IMG/VR virus record: IMGVR_UViG_3300034112_000268
Coordinates: 1-20,525 of that record
Source: a virus
DNA: 20,525 nucleotides
Strand: one strand, 5' to 3'
The notes beneath the pieces are model-generated. The model was not told the origin of the DNA. It saw nothing but the letters and a program-made list of their open reading frames with translations, and searched no databases. Below, piece after piece: positions 13,254-19,820 of this stretch. Each line of letters starts with the position of its first letter. Position 1 is the stretch's first letter. The position numbers were made by a program, and so were the translations under genes.

Positions 13254-15476
13254 TTAACTTCCTATTTCGCCTAATCTTGCTAATTCTAATCTCCAACTAT
13301 TTGCCATTAAATCTACATCCATCGCAATTACCATCCAATAATGTCCATCGTATTCGATGTTCTGATATGGTTTTATTTCCAATGGATTTGCAGCATCTCT
13401 AGGCAATGTCAATATCAACCTAGGGTTTTGTCTACCCTTAATATTTGCTAACTCCTGAAGGAATATCTGAATCAATGGTAATGACTCGACACCATCCCTA
13501 GACCAAGCCTGAGAATTTGGATTGCCATATCCAGGTAAGTCGAGCCGTATAGCACTACTTGAGTTTTCTGTGTCGACATCGCCAATCTTAAATTTGACAT
13601 CATCGTAGACATTGGAGTAAGATTCATCGGTTACGAATTTCTCTGATATTTCCTCTGTCGCAAAGGCATCGTTTTCTTCGATTTTAAGCGACATATTTCT
13701 GTACCCTACTGTGTACTTGTCTACCGACCCAGAGTTAGTTGTAATGACCTGATATAGCCTTATAATGACATTGCCATCTTCAGGTACAACTACATTAACA
13801 ATGTCTAGCTTATTCCATGCATACAATGATCCCATTGGGAACTGCATGATTGTAAAGGAAGAACTCCAAGTAAAAGTAGCTACACCATCAAAAGCCAAAT
13901 ATTTAGTTCCGATGTTAATCATAACACCTGCATTTGTATTTGGTCTTGGTAGTTCGCCTGAGAATCTAGGTTCAAAGATAAACTCAAGCTGAAAACTCAA
14001 AGTATTCGCTAAGTCTTGGGCAATGGGAATACCAGTAAATACTCTTGTAGAGTCAAGTTCTATAAATGATATATTTATGTCTCCTGTTCCGCTCACAGAG
14101 CTTGTGCCCCATATCTTAGCATATTCTCCTAGAGAATCAGATACATACTGAATTTTAGCAGGATTAATTCCTGTTGGATAGGAGCTAGGCTGATTGCTAG
14201 GGATTGCAAGAACATAGTTCCATAGCCTTAACTGATAAGTTCCTGGGTATGCACTACCTGGTAAATTAAACTCCCAAGAATCAACACTAAACGGCTCCTC
14301 GTAGATTCCTCCACGAGATGAGTAGTCAAGTACCCCAAGTTCTAATGTGCCCGTAAACTCGGTGTAAACAGGTCTACCAGTACGCTGACCTCCTGTAAAC
14401 TTGCAGGATACATCCATGCCAGGAGTTATGGTAATAATTCCTTCTCTTTCAGCGTCTGTGTTGTAATTAAATAGCCTGTAACTATCCTTAGCCAATTCAG
14501 GCAAAGAGATTATGTAGAACTCGTTTCTCCACAAGAAAACTCTGCAAAGGAAAGGTTTTAGAAGTGCAGTTAGAAATTCTGATATGTAAACAGATGTGTT
14601 TTCAACAATTCCATTAATTGAAAGGTACAAAGGAATAGAACCATCTGTAAATACAGCATTAGAAGGAATCAATAGCTGTTCAAATACACCATCATTAGTA
14701 TCTAGCCTAGTCTCGTATATTTCACAAGCCATATTTATTGGCCTTAGCAAAGGGAATGTTTGATTTAATGCTCCAAAGAATCCTCCAACAAATGTATTAC
14801 CTGAGAAACCATCAAAGTACTGCTCGTTTACTCTTTTGGAGTCAAATGAATTAAATCCATCAGAAGCAGTAAACTCCATTACTTCTCTGATTCCTACTTC
14901 ATTAATTGTCAGGGTAGAATTGTTTATGTATCCTTCCCAAAACAAATCACCTTCAATCAGAACTTTAAGTAGCCATTTTCTGTAACCGCCTTCAAGAAGC
15001 TCGAAGTACTCGTCACGCATTCCGACAAGACCAAAGCTAAATGATGACCTTACGATTGGCTCTAGTTCATCTTGACCAAAGTTGCCCCAACGGAATGAGA
15101 ATCCTGCCGTATCTTTTTGTATTGCAGAACCGATATATCCAAACTCGTAGATTTCTAATCTTATGAGTTGATTAGATTGATCCTCAGTTTCTGAAAAGAA
15201 TCTAAGTTCATAATCGGTATCACTTGGGGTAAATGTGCCTGTAAGGTTAACTCTTAGCTTAACATCCCTTGATGGCATATTAAATGTCCAAGGGTTCGTT
15301 CCTGAAGTCAGGAAACCATTGTTGATGTTGTAAGAGCTAAAGCTAAATCCAGAATCAAATGTTCCTAGAATGGTTAAAGAAGTTCCTTCCTCATAGGATA
15401 GCAAAGGAGCTACACCATTAACTGTGATTGAACCTGTGCCTCCAAATAGTCCCGAAATGAATCTGTATTCTGCCAT
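13254..15476 (-). CDS. Tail-tip/baseplate protein with N-terminal InlB-like domain (740 aa)
   Basis: A 740-residue protein between tape measure and fibre, where siphoviruses encode distal tail and tail-associated (hub) proteins. Residues about 6-80 resemble a single InlB B-repeat-like beta domain: GTGSITVNG, then GTSLTILGTFDSGFSFSSYN and the ending WTFNMPSRDVKLRV. A beta-rich region follows from about 85 (YELRFFSE, FSFRWGNFGQDE, LLKVLIEGDLFWEGYI) with patterns I associate with Bacteroidota tail-tip proteins. The C-terminus (LILTLPRDAANP, YDGHYWMVIAMDVDLMANSW) looks like a hub or receptor-platform domain. No lysozyme or peptidase motif is seen. The fibre gene starts one base after its stop. 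Confidence 0.72.
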   Translation of the reverse strand: MAEYRFISGLFGGTGSITVNGVAPLLSYEEGTSLTILGTFDSGFSFSSYNINNGFLTSGTNPWTFNMPSRDVKLRVNLTGTFTPSDTDYELRFFSETEDQSNQLIRLEIYEFGYIGSAIQKDTAGFSFRWGNFGQDELEPIVRSSFSFGLVGMRDEYFELLEGGYRKWLLKVLIEGDLFWEGYINNSTLTINEVGIREVMEFTASDGFNSFDSKRVNEQYFDGFSGNTFVGGFFGALNQTFPLLRPINMACEIYETRLDTNDGVFEQLLIPSNAVFTDGSIPLYLSINGIVENTSVYISEFLTALLKPFLCRVFLWRNEFYIISLPELAKDSYRLFNYNTDAEREGIITITPGMDVSCKFTGGQRTGRPVYTEFTGTLELGVLDYSSRGGIYEEPFSVDSWEFNLPGSAYPGTYQLRLWNYVLAIPSNQPSSYPTGINPAKIQYVSDSLGEYAKIWGTSSVSGTGDINISFIELDSTRVFTGIPIAQDLANTLSFQLEFIFEPRFSGELPRPNTNAGVMINIGTKYLAFDGVATFTWSSSFTIMQFPMGSLYAWNKLDIVNVVVPEDGNVIIRLYQVITTNSGSVDKYTVGYRNMSLKIEENDAFATEEISEKFVTDESYSNVYDDVKFKIGDVDTENSSSAIRLDLPGYGNPNSQAWSRDGVESLPLIQIFLQELANIKGRQNPRLILTLPRDAANPLEIKPYQNIEYDGHYWMVIAMDVDLMANSWRLELARLGEIGS

Positions 15477-15480
15477 TGGT

Positions 15481-15488
15481 CAAAAATA
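15481..15488 (-). promoter_or_regulatory. Possible -7 element before the tail-tip gene
   Basis: On the - strand TATTTTTG matches TAnnTTTG four bases before the ATG at 15476. The surrounding T-run makes chance occurrence likely and no -33 TTG is at the right distance. If used, the mRNA would be leaderless. Confidence 0.2.
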
Positions 15489-15509
15489 CAAAAAAAAATA
15501 GGGATTATC

Positions 15510-15540
15510 TTGACTTATATTTAGTGTTCGATTAGATTTG
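15510..15540 (+). promoter_or_regulatory. Bacteroidota-type promoter of the opposite-strand unit
   Basis: TTG (15510-15512) and TAGATTTG (15533-15540) are separated by 20 nt, matching the Bacteroidota -33 TTG/TTTG and -7 TAnnTTTG pattern. The start codon of the 55-aa ORF follows 7 nt after the -7 element, so the mRNA would be nearly leaderless. This is the best promoter on the + strand of the window. Confidence 0.65.
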
Positions 15541-15547
15541 TCCCAAC

Positions 15548-15715
15548 ATGAACAGAACATTGAAAGAATCATCAGATGTTATCGCCAAGTGCATAGCAGA
15601 AATCAGGGCAAGTCCTGAGAACATCACAGACGAATTAATCGAGAAAAGTTGCATTAAGTACGATGTCGATGAGGATCGTATTAGAAAAATAGCACTACTC
15701 AGAAAAAGAATTTAA
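15548..15715 (+). CDS. Moron-like 55-aa protein, possible small HTH
   Basis: A 55-residue ORF on the strand opposite to all flanking late genes, with its own promoter just upstream and a strong terminator downstream. It begins MNRTLKESSDVIAKCIAEI. It seems to consist of three helices, of which the last two (TDELIEKSCIKYDV, then EDRIRKIALLRKRI) have the spacing and basic C-terminal helix of a small helix-turn-helix protein. That fold is inferred by eye only. No membrane segment is present. Codon choice resembles the + strand early genes. Independent promoter and terminator suggest expression uncoupled from the lytic late programme, as for morons, or a small regulator of the adjacent tail genes. 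Confidence 0.6.
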   Translation: MNRTLKESSDVIAKCIAEIRASPENITDELIEKSCIKYDVDEDRIRKIALLRKRI

Positions 15716-15747
15716 TGTAGTTATTTTGGGTTTTTGTTAACAGAAAG

Positions 15748-15775
15748 CCTTGGCCGTGTGGTCAAGGTTTTTTTT
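15748..15775 (+). terminator. Strong rho-independent terminator of the opposite-strand unit
   Basis: CCTTGGCC (15748-15755), loop GTGT, GGTCAAGG (15760-15767) form an 8-bp stem with one G-U pair, then eight T. The T-run abuts the stop codon of the tape measure gene on the other strand; on the - strand no T-run follows the stem, so it acts on + transcripts. Confidence 0.9.
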
Positions 15776-18104
15776 ATCTTATGTTTCTTCTGATTTGAGC
15801 CTGCTCCACAAAGAATAGCAAATCATCTGGGCCTTTTAGCATTACTTCAACACCGTACATTCCGGAGTTTACTGATGCACTAGAATAATCCATTGATGGC
15901 AATTGAGGAATAATAACCCCATTAGTATTAGGCACAAATAACTCAGGTCTACGCTCACCTACAATGTAGGCTCTGCCCTTAGACACAGGGCCACCAAACT
16001 CTCTTCGATTTGTAAATGTAGAACCTGATCCTGCTGAAGGAGAACCTCCACTTTTTGCTTTACCGAATGCTGCACTAACTAATGCAACTGCTCCTGCAAT
16101 AAATACAGGTAATAAAGCTAAACCAACTGGGCCTAATCCTTTGGCTCCTTCTGTGGCTGAAACCACAGCATTACCAGTGGCTAGTTTAAGATTACCTACA
16201 TTTTCTTTGTCCGCAGCACTATTTGTTGCTTGAGCTTTTTCAAAAATAGCACCAATAATCTTAGGAGTAGCAGAAAGCAAAGTTGTAACAAATCCTCTTA
16301 ATGCTCTATCACTAATGTTTAATGAAGCAGCAATTCCTGCACCAAGAGAACTAAATGCGTCAACGATTGTTTCTAAATTACTTTTTACTTGTTCTCCATT
16401 TAATAAAGCTAATTCTTGTCTTAACTGAGATATTTTTAAGGTGTATTCGTCAATTTTTCCAGTATCTGTTTGTAATCTTTTTAGAAATTCAAATAAAGCT
16501 ATTTGTTCTTCTAAAGCTTCAATTCTTCCTTTTGGAACAACATCAGCAGTTTCTGCTTCTGGTTTAATTTCAGCAGGAGCAGGAGTTTCATCTGCAATAG
16601 CTCTTAATAATTGGTTAATTCTTATTAATCTATCTTCATTTTCATTCCAAGCTTTGTCATAGAATTCAACCTTTTCTTTTGATTTATCTATTTTATCTTT
16701 ATTCTGATCTATTAACCCTCCTGCTTTTTGTATTTGCTCAGGTATTTTTGATTCAATAGACAATGTTTCTAATGCTATTTTTCTTCTTTCCTCAGCACTA
16801 TCAGTAGTTTGTTTTATTAAATCATTTAATTCAGATTCAATTCTATTAGCTTCAATATTAGTAGCAGTCAATTGACCAGCAACTTTCAAACCACTTGTTT
16901 GTTCACCAATTCTTGCTTTTTCTAACTGAGCTCTTTTATCTAAAATTTCTAATGCTCTTTGTTCTTCTTGAAGTAATAAGGTTAAAGTTTGTTTTTCGTT
17001 TTCTGTAATTTGCTGACTAAATGCTTTTGCTTTTGCATTAGCTACAATACTTTTAGTTAATTTATCATAAGCTCCACCAACATTACCTAAAAGTATTTGC
17101 TCATCAGATAATCCTTTAAAATACTCAGGAAACTGGTTTCTTAATTCTTTTACCGCAAGTATTCTTTTTTCTAAAGGAAGATTAGCGTTTTCAGCCTGAA
17201 GTTTTAATAACTTTAATGATTGAATTTCACCTTGAGCAGATTGAGCCCCTTCTAATTGAGCTTTAGTTACTCCATCAAGTGAATTTTTAAAATCGTCTAA
17301 CTCTTTAGCTAAATCCTTAGTTTCTTCAGCAGAATCAAATGCACCTAATTGATAAGCTGTAAAAGCAGCAGTAGCTGCCGATATTCCTAAAACAAGTAAA
17401 TTTGATCCTGTAAATAAGCTTTTAAAAAATGCAGACAATGCTGTTCCTGTGCTACCAGTAGTAATTCTTAAAGCACTAAATTGTTCAGCAAGTTGTTGTA
17501 TGTTGTTACCTACACCAATAATTCCAAAAGGTGCATCTTGAATTACACGGTTGAATGCAATAGCTGAACCATTAGCAGCTCCAGCAGATACTCTAAAATT
17601 ATCAAAAGATTTAGCTGTATTTACAGCAACTGATTTACCTAAAGAATTAATTCTTGTAAGTTCAGCACTAGTTTGTTCTAATTGAGCATTTAGCCTAGCT
17701 ACTTGTTGTTCGTCTGTTGCTTGTTGTAATGAAACTTTTAATTGCTTTACCTGAGCATTTAGCTGACCAATAAGCCCAATTTCTTCTTTAACTACAACCT
17801 TTCTTTGTTCAAATACTTTACCTAAAGCATTTAACCTTGCTAATTCTTTTTGCGTCTCTTGAAGTTTTGCATTGTATTTAGCAATCTCAACTTCACTAGT
17901 AGCCTTGGTAATAAGAGTTTTGTATTTGGATAACTCGGCATTTAATTTTTGAATAATGCCTACTTGATCGGACTTTTTTTTGTTCGTCTTATCTGTACTT
18001 GAAGACGCTGAGTCTTCAAACTCCTTTAAGGTCTTTTTTACCTTTGTCAGGGCCGACTGGATGTCCTTTATATCGGCAGTTAATTTTATCTGAAGCTCAT
18101 TCAT
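15774..18104 (-). CDS. Tail tape measure protein (776 aa)
   Basis: A 776-residue protein that sets tail length and passes into the host at DNA injection. Residues 1-165 are charged coiled coil with repeated pattern (two related KKLNAELSKYK/ALGKVFEQ-type heptad blocks). A hydrophobic segment lies at about 232-254 (NLLVLGISAATAAFTAYQLG) and a second at about 656-681 (GPVGLALLPVFIAGAVALVS). The C-terminus has the conserved tape-measure end signature EFGGPVSKGRAYIVGERRPE, then LFVPNTNGVIIP. No lysozyme or peptidase domain is visible. The middle (about 16260-17900) is much richer in AT than either end, suggesting exchange of the central module. It follows the tail assembly chaperone with 12 nt between. 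Confidence 0.9.
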   Translation of the reverse strand: MNELQIKLTADIKDIQSALTKVKKTLKEFEDSASSSTDKTNKKKSDQVGIIQKLNAELSKYKTLITKATSEVEIAKYNAKLQETQKELARLNALGKVFEQRKVVVKEEIGLIGQLNAQVKQLKVSLQQATDEQQVARLNAQLEQTSAELTRINSLGKSVAVNTAKSFDNFRVSAGAANGSAIAFNRVIQDAPFGIIGVGNNIQQLAEQFSALRITTGSTGTALSAFFKSLFTGSNLLVLGISAATAAFTAYQLGAFDSAEETKDLAKELDDFKNSLDGVTKAQLEGAQSAQGEIQSLKLLKLQAENANLPLEKRILAVKELRNQFPEYFKGLSDEQILLGNVGGAYDKLTKSIVANAKAKAFSQQITENEKQTLTLLLQEEQRALEILDKRAQLEKARIGEQTSGLKVAGQLTATNIEANRIESELNDLIKQTTDSAEERRKIALETLSIESKIPEQIQKAGGLIDQNKDKIDKSKEKVEFYDKAWNENEDRLIRINQLLRAIADETPAPAEIKPEAETADVVPKGRIEALEEQIALFEFLKRLQTDTGKIDEYTLKISQLRQELALLNGEQVKSNLETIVDAFSSLGAGIAASLNISDRALRGFVTTLLSATPKIIGAIFEKAQATNSAADKENVGNLKLATGNAVVSATEGAKGLGPVGLALLPVFIAGAVALVSAAFGKAKSGGSPSAGSGSTFTNRREFGGPVSKGRAYIVGERRPELFVPNTNGVIIPQLPSMDYSSASVNSGMYGVEVMLKGPDDLLFFVEQAQIRRNIR

Positions 18105-18116
18105 ATTTCAAAAATA

Positions 18117-18425
18117 CTAATTTTTAGCCATCTTATCTAAGAAGGCATTTCTACGAGCTTTAACTAAGGAAGAATCTAATTTCTTGCCACCCTGATCGGT
18201 AGGCAATGGGAAATACTGCTGAATAGATTTATTAGGACTTTTCTTAGGAATAGAGGTGTATACCTGGTAAGCAACAAGCCTATACTTTTCCCACTCTCTT
18301 GACTGACTAATCTGATGACCACGCATGGTCAAGATAGTCTCAGCAAAAGTCATTTGATAAAAATTTCGAGGAAGTATGCGAAGTTCACCAAAACATTCTT
18401 GGCAAATATCAATCCATGTTAACTT
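18117..18425 (-). CDS. Tail assembly chaperone, -1 frameshift extension (T part)
   Basis: This frame is open from the codon after the A9 slippery run, so ATG 18353 is probably internal rather than a start. Read from the shift, the product continues KLTWIDICQECFGELRI, LPRNFYQMTFAETIL and so on for 102 residues. The pattern W...C.GELRI.P..FY.MT..E resembles the C-terminal (T) part of tail assembly chaperones such as the lambda G-T fusion. The fusion protein would be about 227 aa from the 18799 start. Such frameshifted chaperones bind the tape measure, whose gene follows at once. A separately translated 78-aa product from 18353 is the alternative. Confidence 0.75.
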   Translation of the reverse strand, partial: KLTWIDICQECFGELRILPRNFYQMTFAETILTMRGHQISQSREWEKYRLVAYQVYTSIPKKSPNKSIQQYFPLPTDQGGKKLDSSLVKARRNAFLDKMAKN

Positions 18426-18799
18426 TTTTTTTCAGCGACAGAATCTGTCGTTGATTCCAATTCCTTAACCGCAGGCAAGTCAACTCCCATAGAATTCCAA
18501 AAAGTTTGCCATACAGAATAGATGTCCTCTTCACTAATCTCCGCAATCCACTCTCCAACCTGCTCCACAGTTACAGACTCCTCAAAGCCTACAACATAGT
18601 CATTGCCAATGATGCCTGCGTAAATCAAAGTCTTAACAAGTAGAAAGTGATTCTTCTCATTAAGCTTCATGATTCGATTTAGCAAGTCCTCTGTCTCGAA
18701 ATTAGCATTCTCACCCTTGTAGATAATCTTAGCAAGTTCTATAGCTGAAAAGTTGTTAAACCGCAAGGTTCGGTTCTTGCCGCCTATGTTTAGTGTCAT
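18419..18799 (-). CDS. Tail assembly chaperone (G-like part)
   Basis: A 126-residue protein from the preferred ATG 18799 (MTLNIGGKNRTLRFNNFSAI); a Met 12 bases upstream at 18811 is an alternative. It has an N-terminal beta hairpin and then helices (LAKIIYK, FETEDLLNRIMKLNEKNHF, VEQVGEWIAEISEEDI), as in siphovirus tail assembly chaperones that sit between major tail protein and tape measure. It ends AEKKS just after an A9 run. A -1 frameshift there yields the longer fusion product. The position and the frameshift make this a confident call even without close sequence identity. Confidence 0.85.
   Translation of the reverse strand: MTLNIGGKNRTLRFNNFSAIELAKIIYKGENANFETEDLLNRIMKLNEKNHFLLVKTLIYAGIIGNDYVVGFEESVTVEQVGEWIAEISEEDIYSVWQTFWNSMGVDLPAVKELESTTDSVAEKKS
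18424..18432 (-). other. Programmed -1 ribosomal frameshift site (A9 run)
   Basis: On the - strand the zero frame reads GAA AAA AAA AGT TAA. The heptamer A AAA AAA fits the X XXY YYZ rule, and a -1 slip gives AAA AAA AAG TTA, entering the 102-codon downstream frame and bypassing the stop five bases away. A stop (TGA) lies just upstream in the -1 frame, so the downstream frame can be reached only by slippage or by internal initiation. Confidence 0.8.
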
Positions 18800-18841
18800 T
18801 ATTCCTGTCATGCCACTAATTTAGTAATAAATGTAACAAGC

Positions 18842-18867
18842 AAAAAAAAAGCTCCTAAAAAAGGAGC
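18842..18867 (-). terminator. Rho-independent terminator after the major tail protein gene
   Basis: On the - strand GCTCCT, loop TTTTT, AGGAGC form a 6-bp GC-rich stem followed by nine T. It lies 33 nt after the major tail protein stop. The + strand also has CTTTTT after the stem, so it could act in both directions. Confidence 0.85.
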
Positions 18868-18900
18868 CTTTTTACTAAACACAAACACGAAAAACAGAAA

Positions 18901-19335
18901 TTAAGTTGTTACTGCGTCATCAATTGGGCCAGAACCTGTGATGGTTACAGAGTATGTCTGATATTCAGGAGCAGTTGCAGTTTCGTCAAACTGAGAGATG
19001 AACCCTTCACCATATCTGATGTAAGAAGCATCTAGCGATTCAAACTTAAACTTTCTTGTTGCTCTAGCAATAGTATATCCAAAGATGTCTTCAGCAGAAA
19101 CTTCATTAACACCTGGGTTGGTATTAACATCACCCTCAAAGCTCATTGTCCAAGAAGCAGTAGAAGGAAGGTTTCTTACGAAGTCACCAGTACAATCGTT
19201 GTTGATTTCTGTAGAGCCTACGGAAATAGACAAAGATTTTGAGGAGGTACAAACCGCCAATTTCCAAGATGGTGTTGAAGTTGCAGAAATGTCAATGTAA
19301 ACACCAATATCTTTACTAAATAATTCGTTAGCCAT
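18901..19335 (-). CDS. Major tail tube protein, TP901-1-like
   Basis: A 144-residue beta-rich protein of the TP901-1-type major tail protein group; hexameric rings of it stack into the tail tube. Features are WKLAVCTSSKSLSISVGSTE (24-43), NNDCTGDFVRNLPS then WTMSFEGDVNT, and a closing YQTYSVTITGSG strand. The SxSISxxxxEINNDCTGDF element is typical of the family's N-terminal hairpin. It is short, with no added Ig-like domain. It has its own promoter (19357-19387) and terminator (18842-18867), in keeping with the large number of copies needed per virion. Confidence 0.87.
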   Translation of the reverse strand: MANELFSKDIGVYIDISATSTPSWKLAVCTSSKSLSISVGSTEINNDCTGDFVRNLPSTASWTMSFEGDVNTNPGVNEVSAEDIFGYTIARATRKFKFESLDASYIRYGEGFISQFDETATAPEYQTYSVTITGSGPIDDAVTT

Positions 19336-19356
19336 AGTCTTATTATTTTATTATTT

Positions 19357-19387
19357 CAAAGGTATCAGATTTTTTTTTATTATCAAA
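19357..19387 (-). promoter_or_regulatory. Bacteroidota-type promoter of the major tail protein gene
   Basis: On the - strand TTTG (19384-19387) and TACCTTTG (19357-19364) are 19 nt apart, a full match to the Bacteroidota -33/-7 pattern. The -7 element ends 21 nt before the ATG, leaving a short A/T-rich leader (aaataataaaataataagact). The -33 element overlaps the stop codon of the preceding gene. Confidence 0.7.
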
Positions 19388-19802
19388 ATGGTACAACTAT
19401 GTGAGAATATGTCCTAACATTTCTGTAAATCCAATACTCACCTGTTCTTAACTGAACACTATCAGAACTTGCTAGGTTGGTAGTTCCAATCTCCCATCCG
19501 TAAGCATTAATGTTAATGTCAGCATTACTCATAGGATTTATAATGTCTTCAATATCCTGAGCGATGTCAAATGCCTGATCCATACCCGTAGGTCTAGTAA
19601 ATCCTGTTACAATATCCAAGGTAACATCAGCATTAAACTTCTTGCAAGTAGTATTCGTAATCTCAGAAGTAGTAATGCTAGAGATAATCACATAGGGATA
19701 TCCTGCCATCTCAGGAATAGAAAACGCATCATAGATAGGTACACCTATCTCTGGATATAGTGCTTGAAAATAACCAGCTTTTAATGCTTTTGATAAATCC
19801 AT
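19383..19802 (-). CDS. Tail terminator / tail completion protein (DUF3168-like)
   Basis: A 139-residue protein from the preferred ATG 19802 (MDLSKALKAGYFQAL); the TTG two codons upstream is less likely. Its layout matches small DUF3168-type tail completion proteins: an N-terminal helix, IGVPIYDAFSIPE, a strand YPYVIISSITTSE, a strand KFNADVTLDIVTGF, a helix (FDIAQDIEDIINP) and terminal strands (YWIYRNVRTYSHIV). It lies directly upstream of the major tail protein, the usual position. It would cap the tail tube and join it to the connector. Sequence identity to named members was not tested. Confidence 0.72.
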   Translation of the reverse strand: MDLSKALKAGYFQALYPEIGVPIYDAFSIPEMAGYPYVIISSITTSEITNTTCKKFNADVTLDIVTGFTRPTGMDQAFDIAQDIEDIINPMSNADININAYGWEIGTTNLASSDSVQLRTGEYWIYRNVRTYSHIVVPF

Positions 19803-19820
19803 AGTCAAAGATAAGGTTTT

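Noticed and set aside
13765-13992. 75-codon + strand ORF opposite the tail-tip gene
   Set aside because: Shadow frame with no context or motifs.
15481-15773. CRISPR-like or attachment-site interpretation of the gap between the tape measure and tail-tip genes
   Set aside because: No repeated units and no tRNA-like or integrase context; a promoter-ORF-terminator unit explains the interval.
16355-16662. Two hydrophobic + strand ORFs (70 and 73 codons) opposite the tape measure
   Set aside because: Leu/Phe richness is the expected reverse complement of Lys/Glu/Gln codons in a coiled-coil gene; no promoter or start signal.
18117-18353. Independent 78-aa gene starting at ATG 18353
   Set aside because: The frame extends upstream to the A9 slippery run with family-like sequence, so it is better explained as a frameshift extension.
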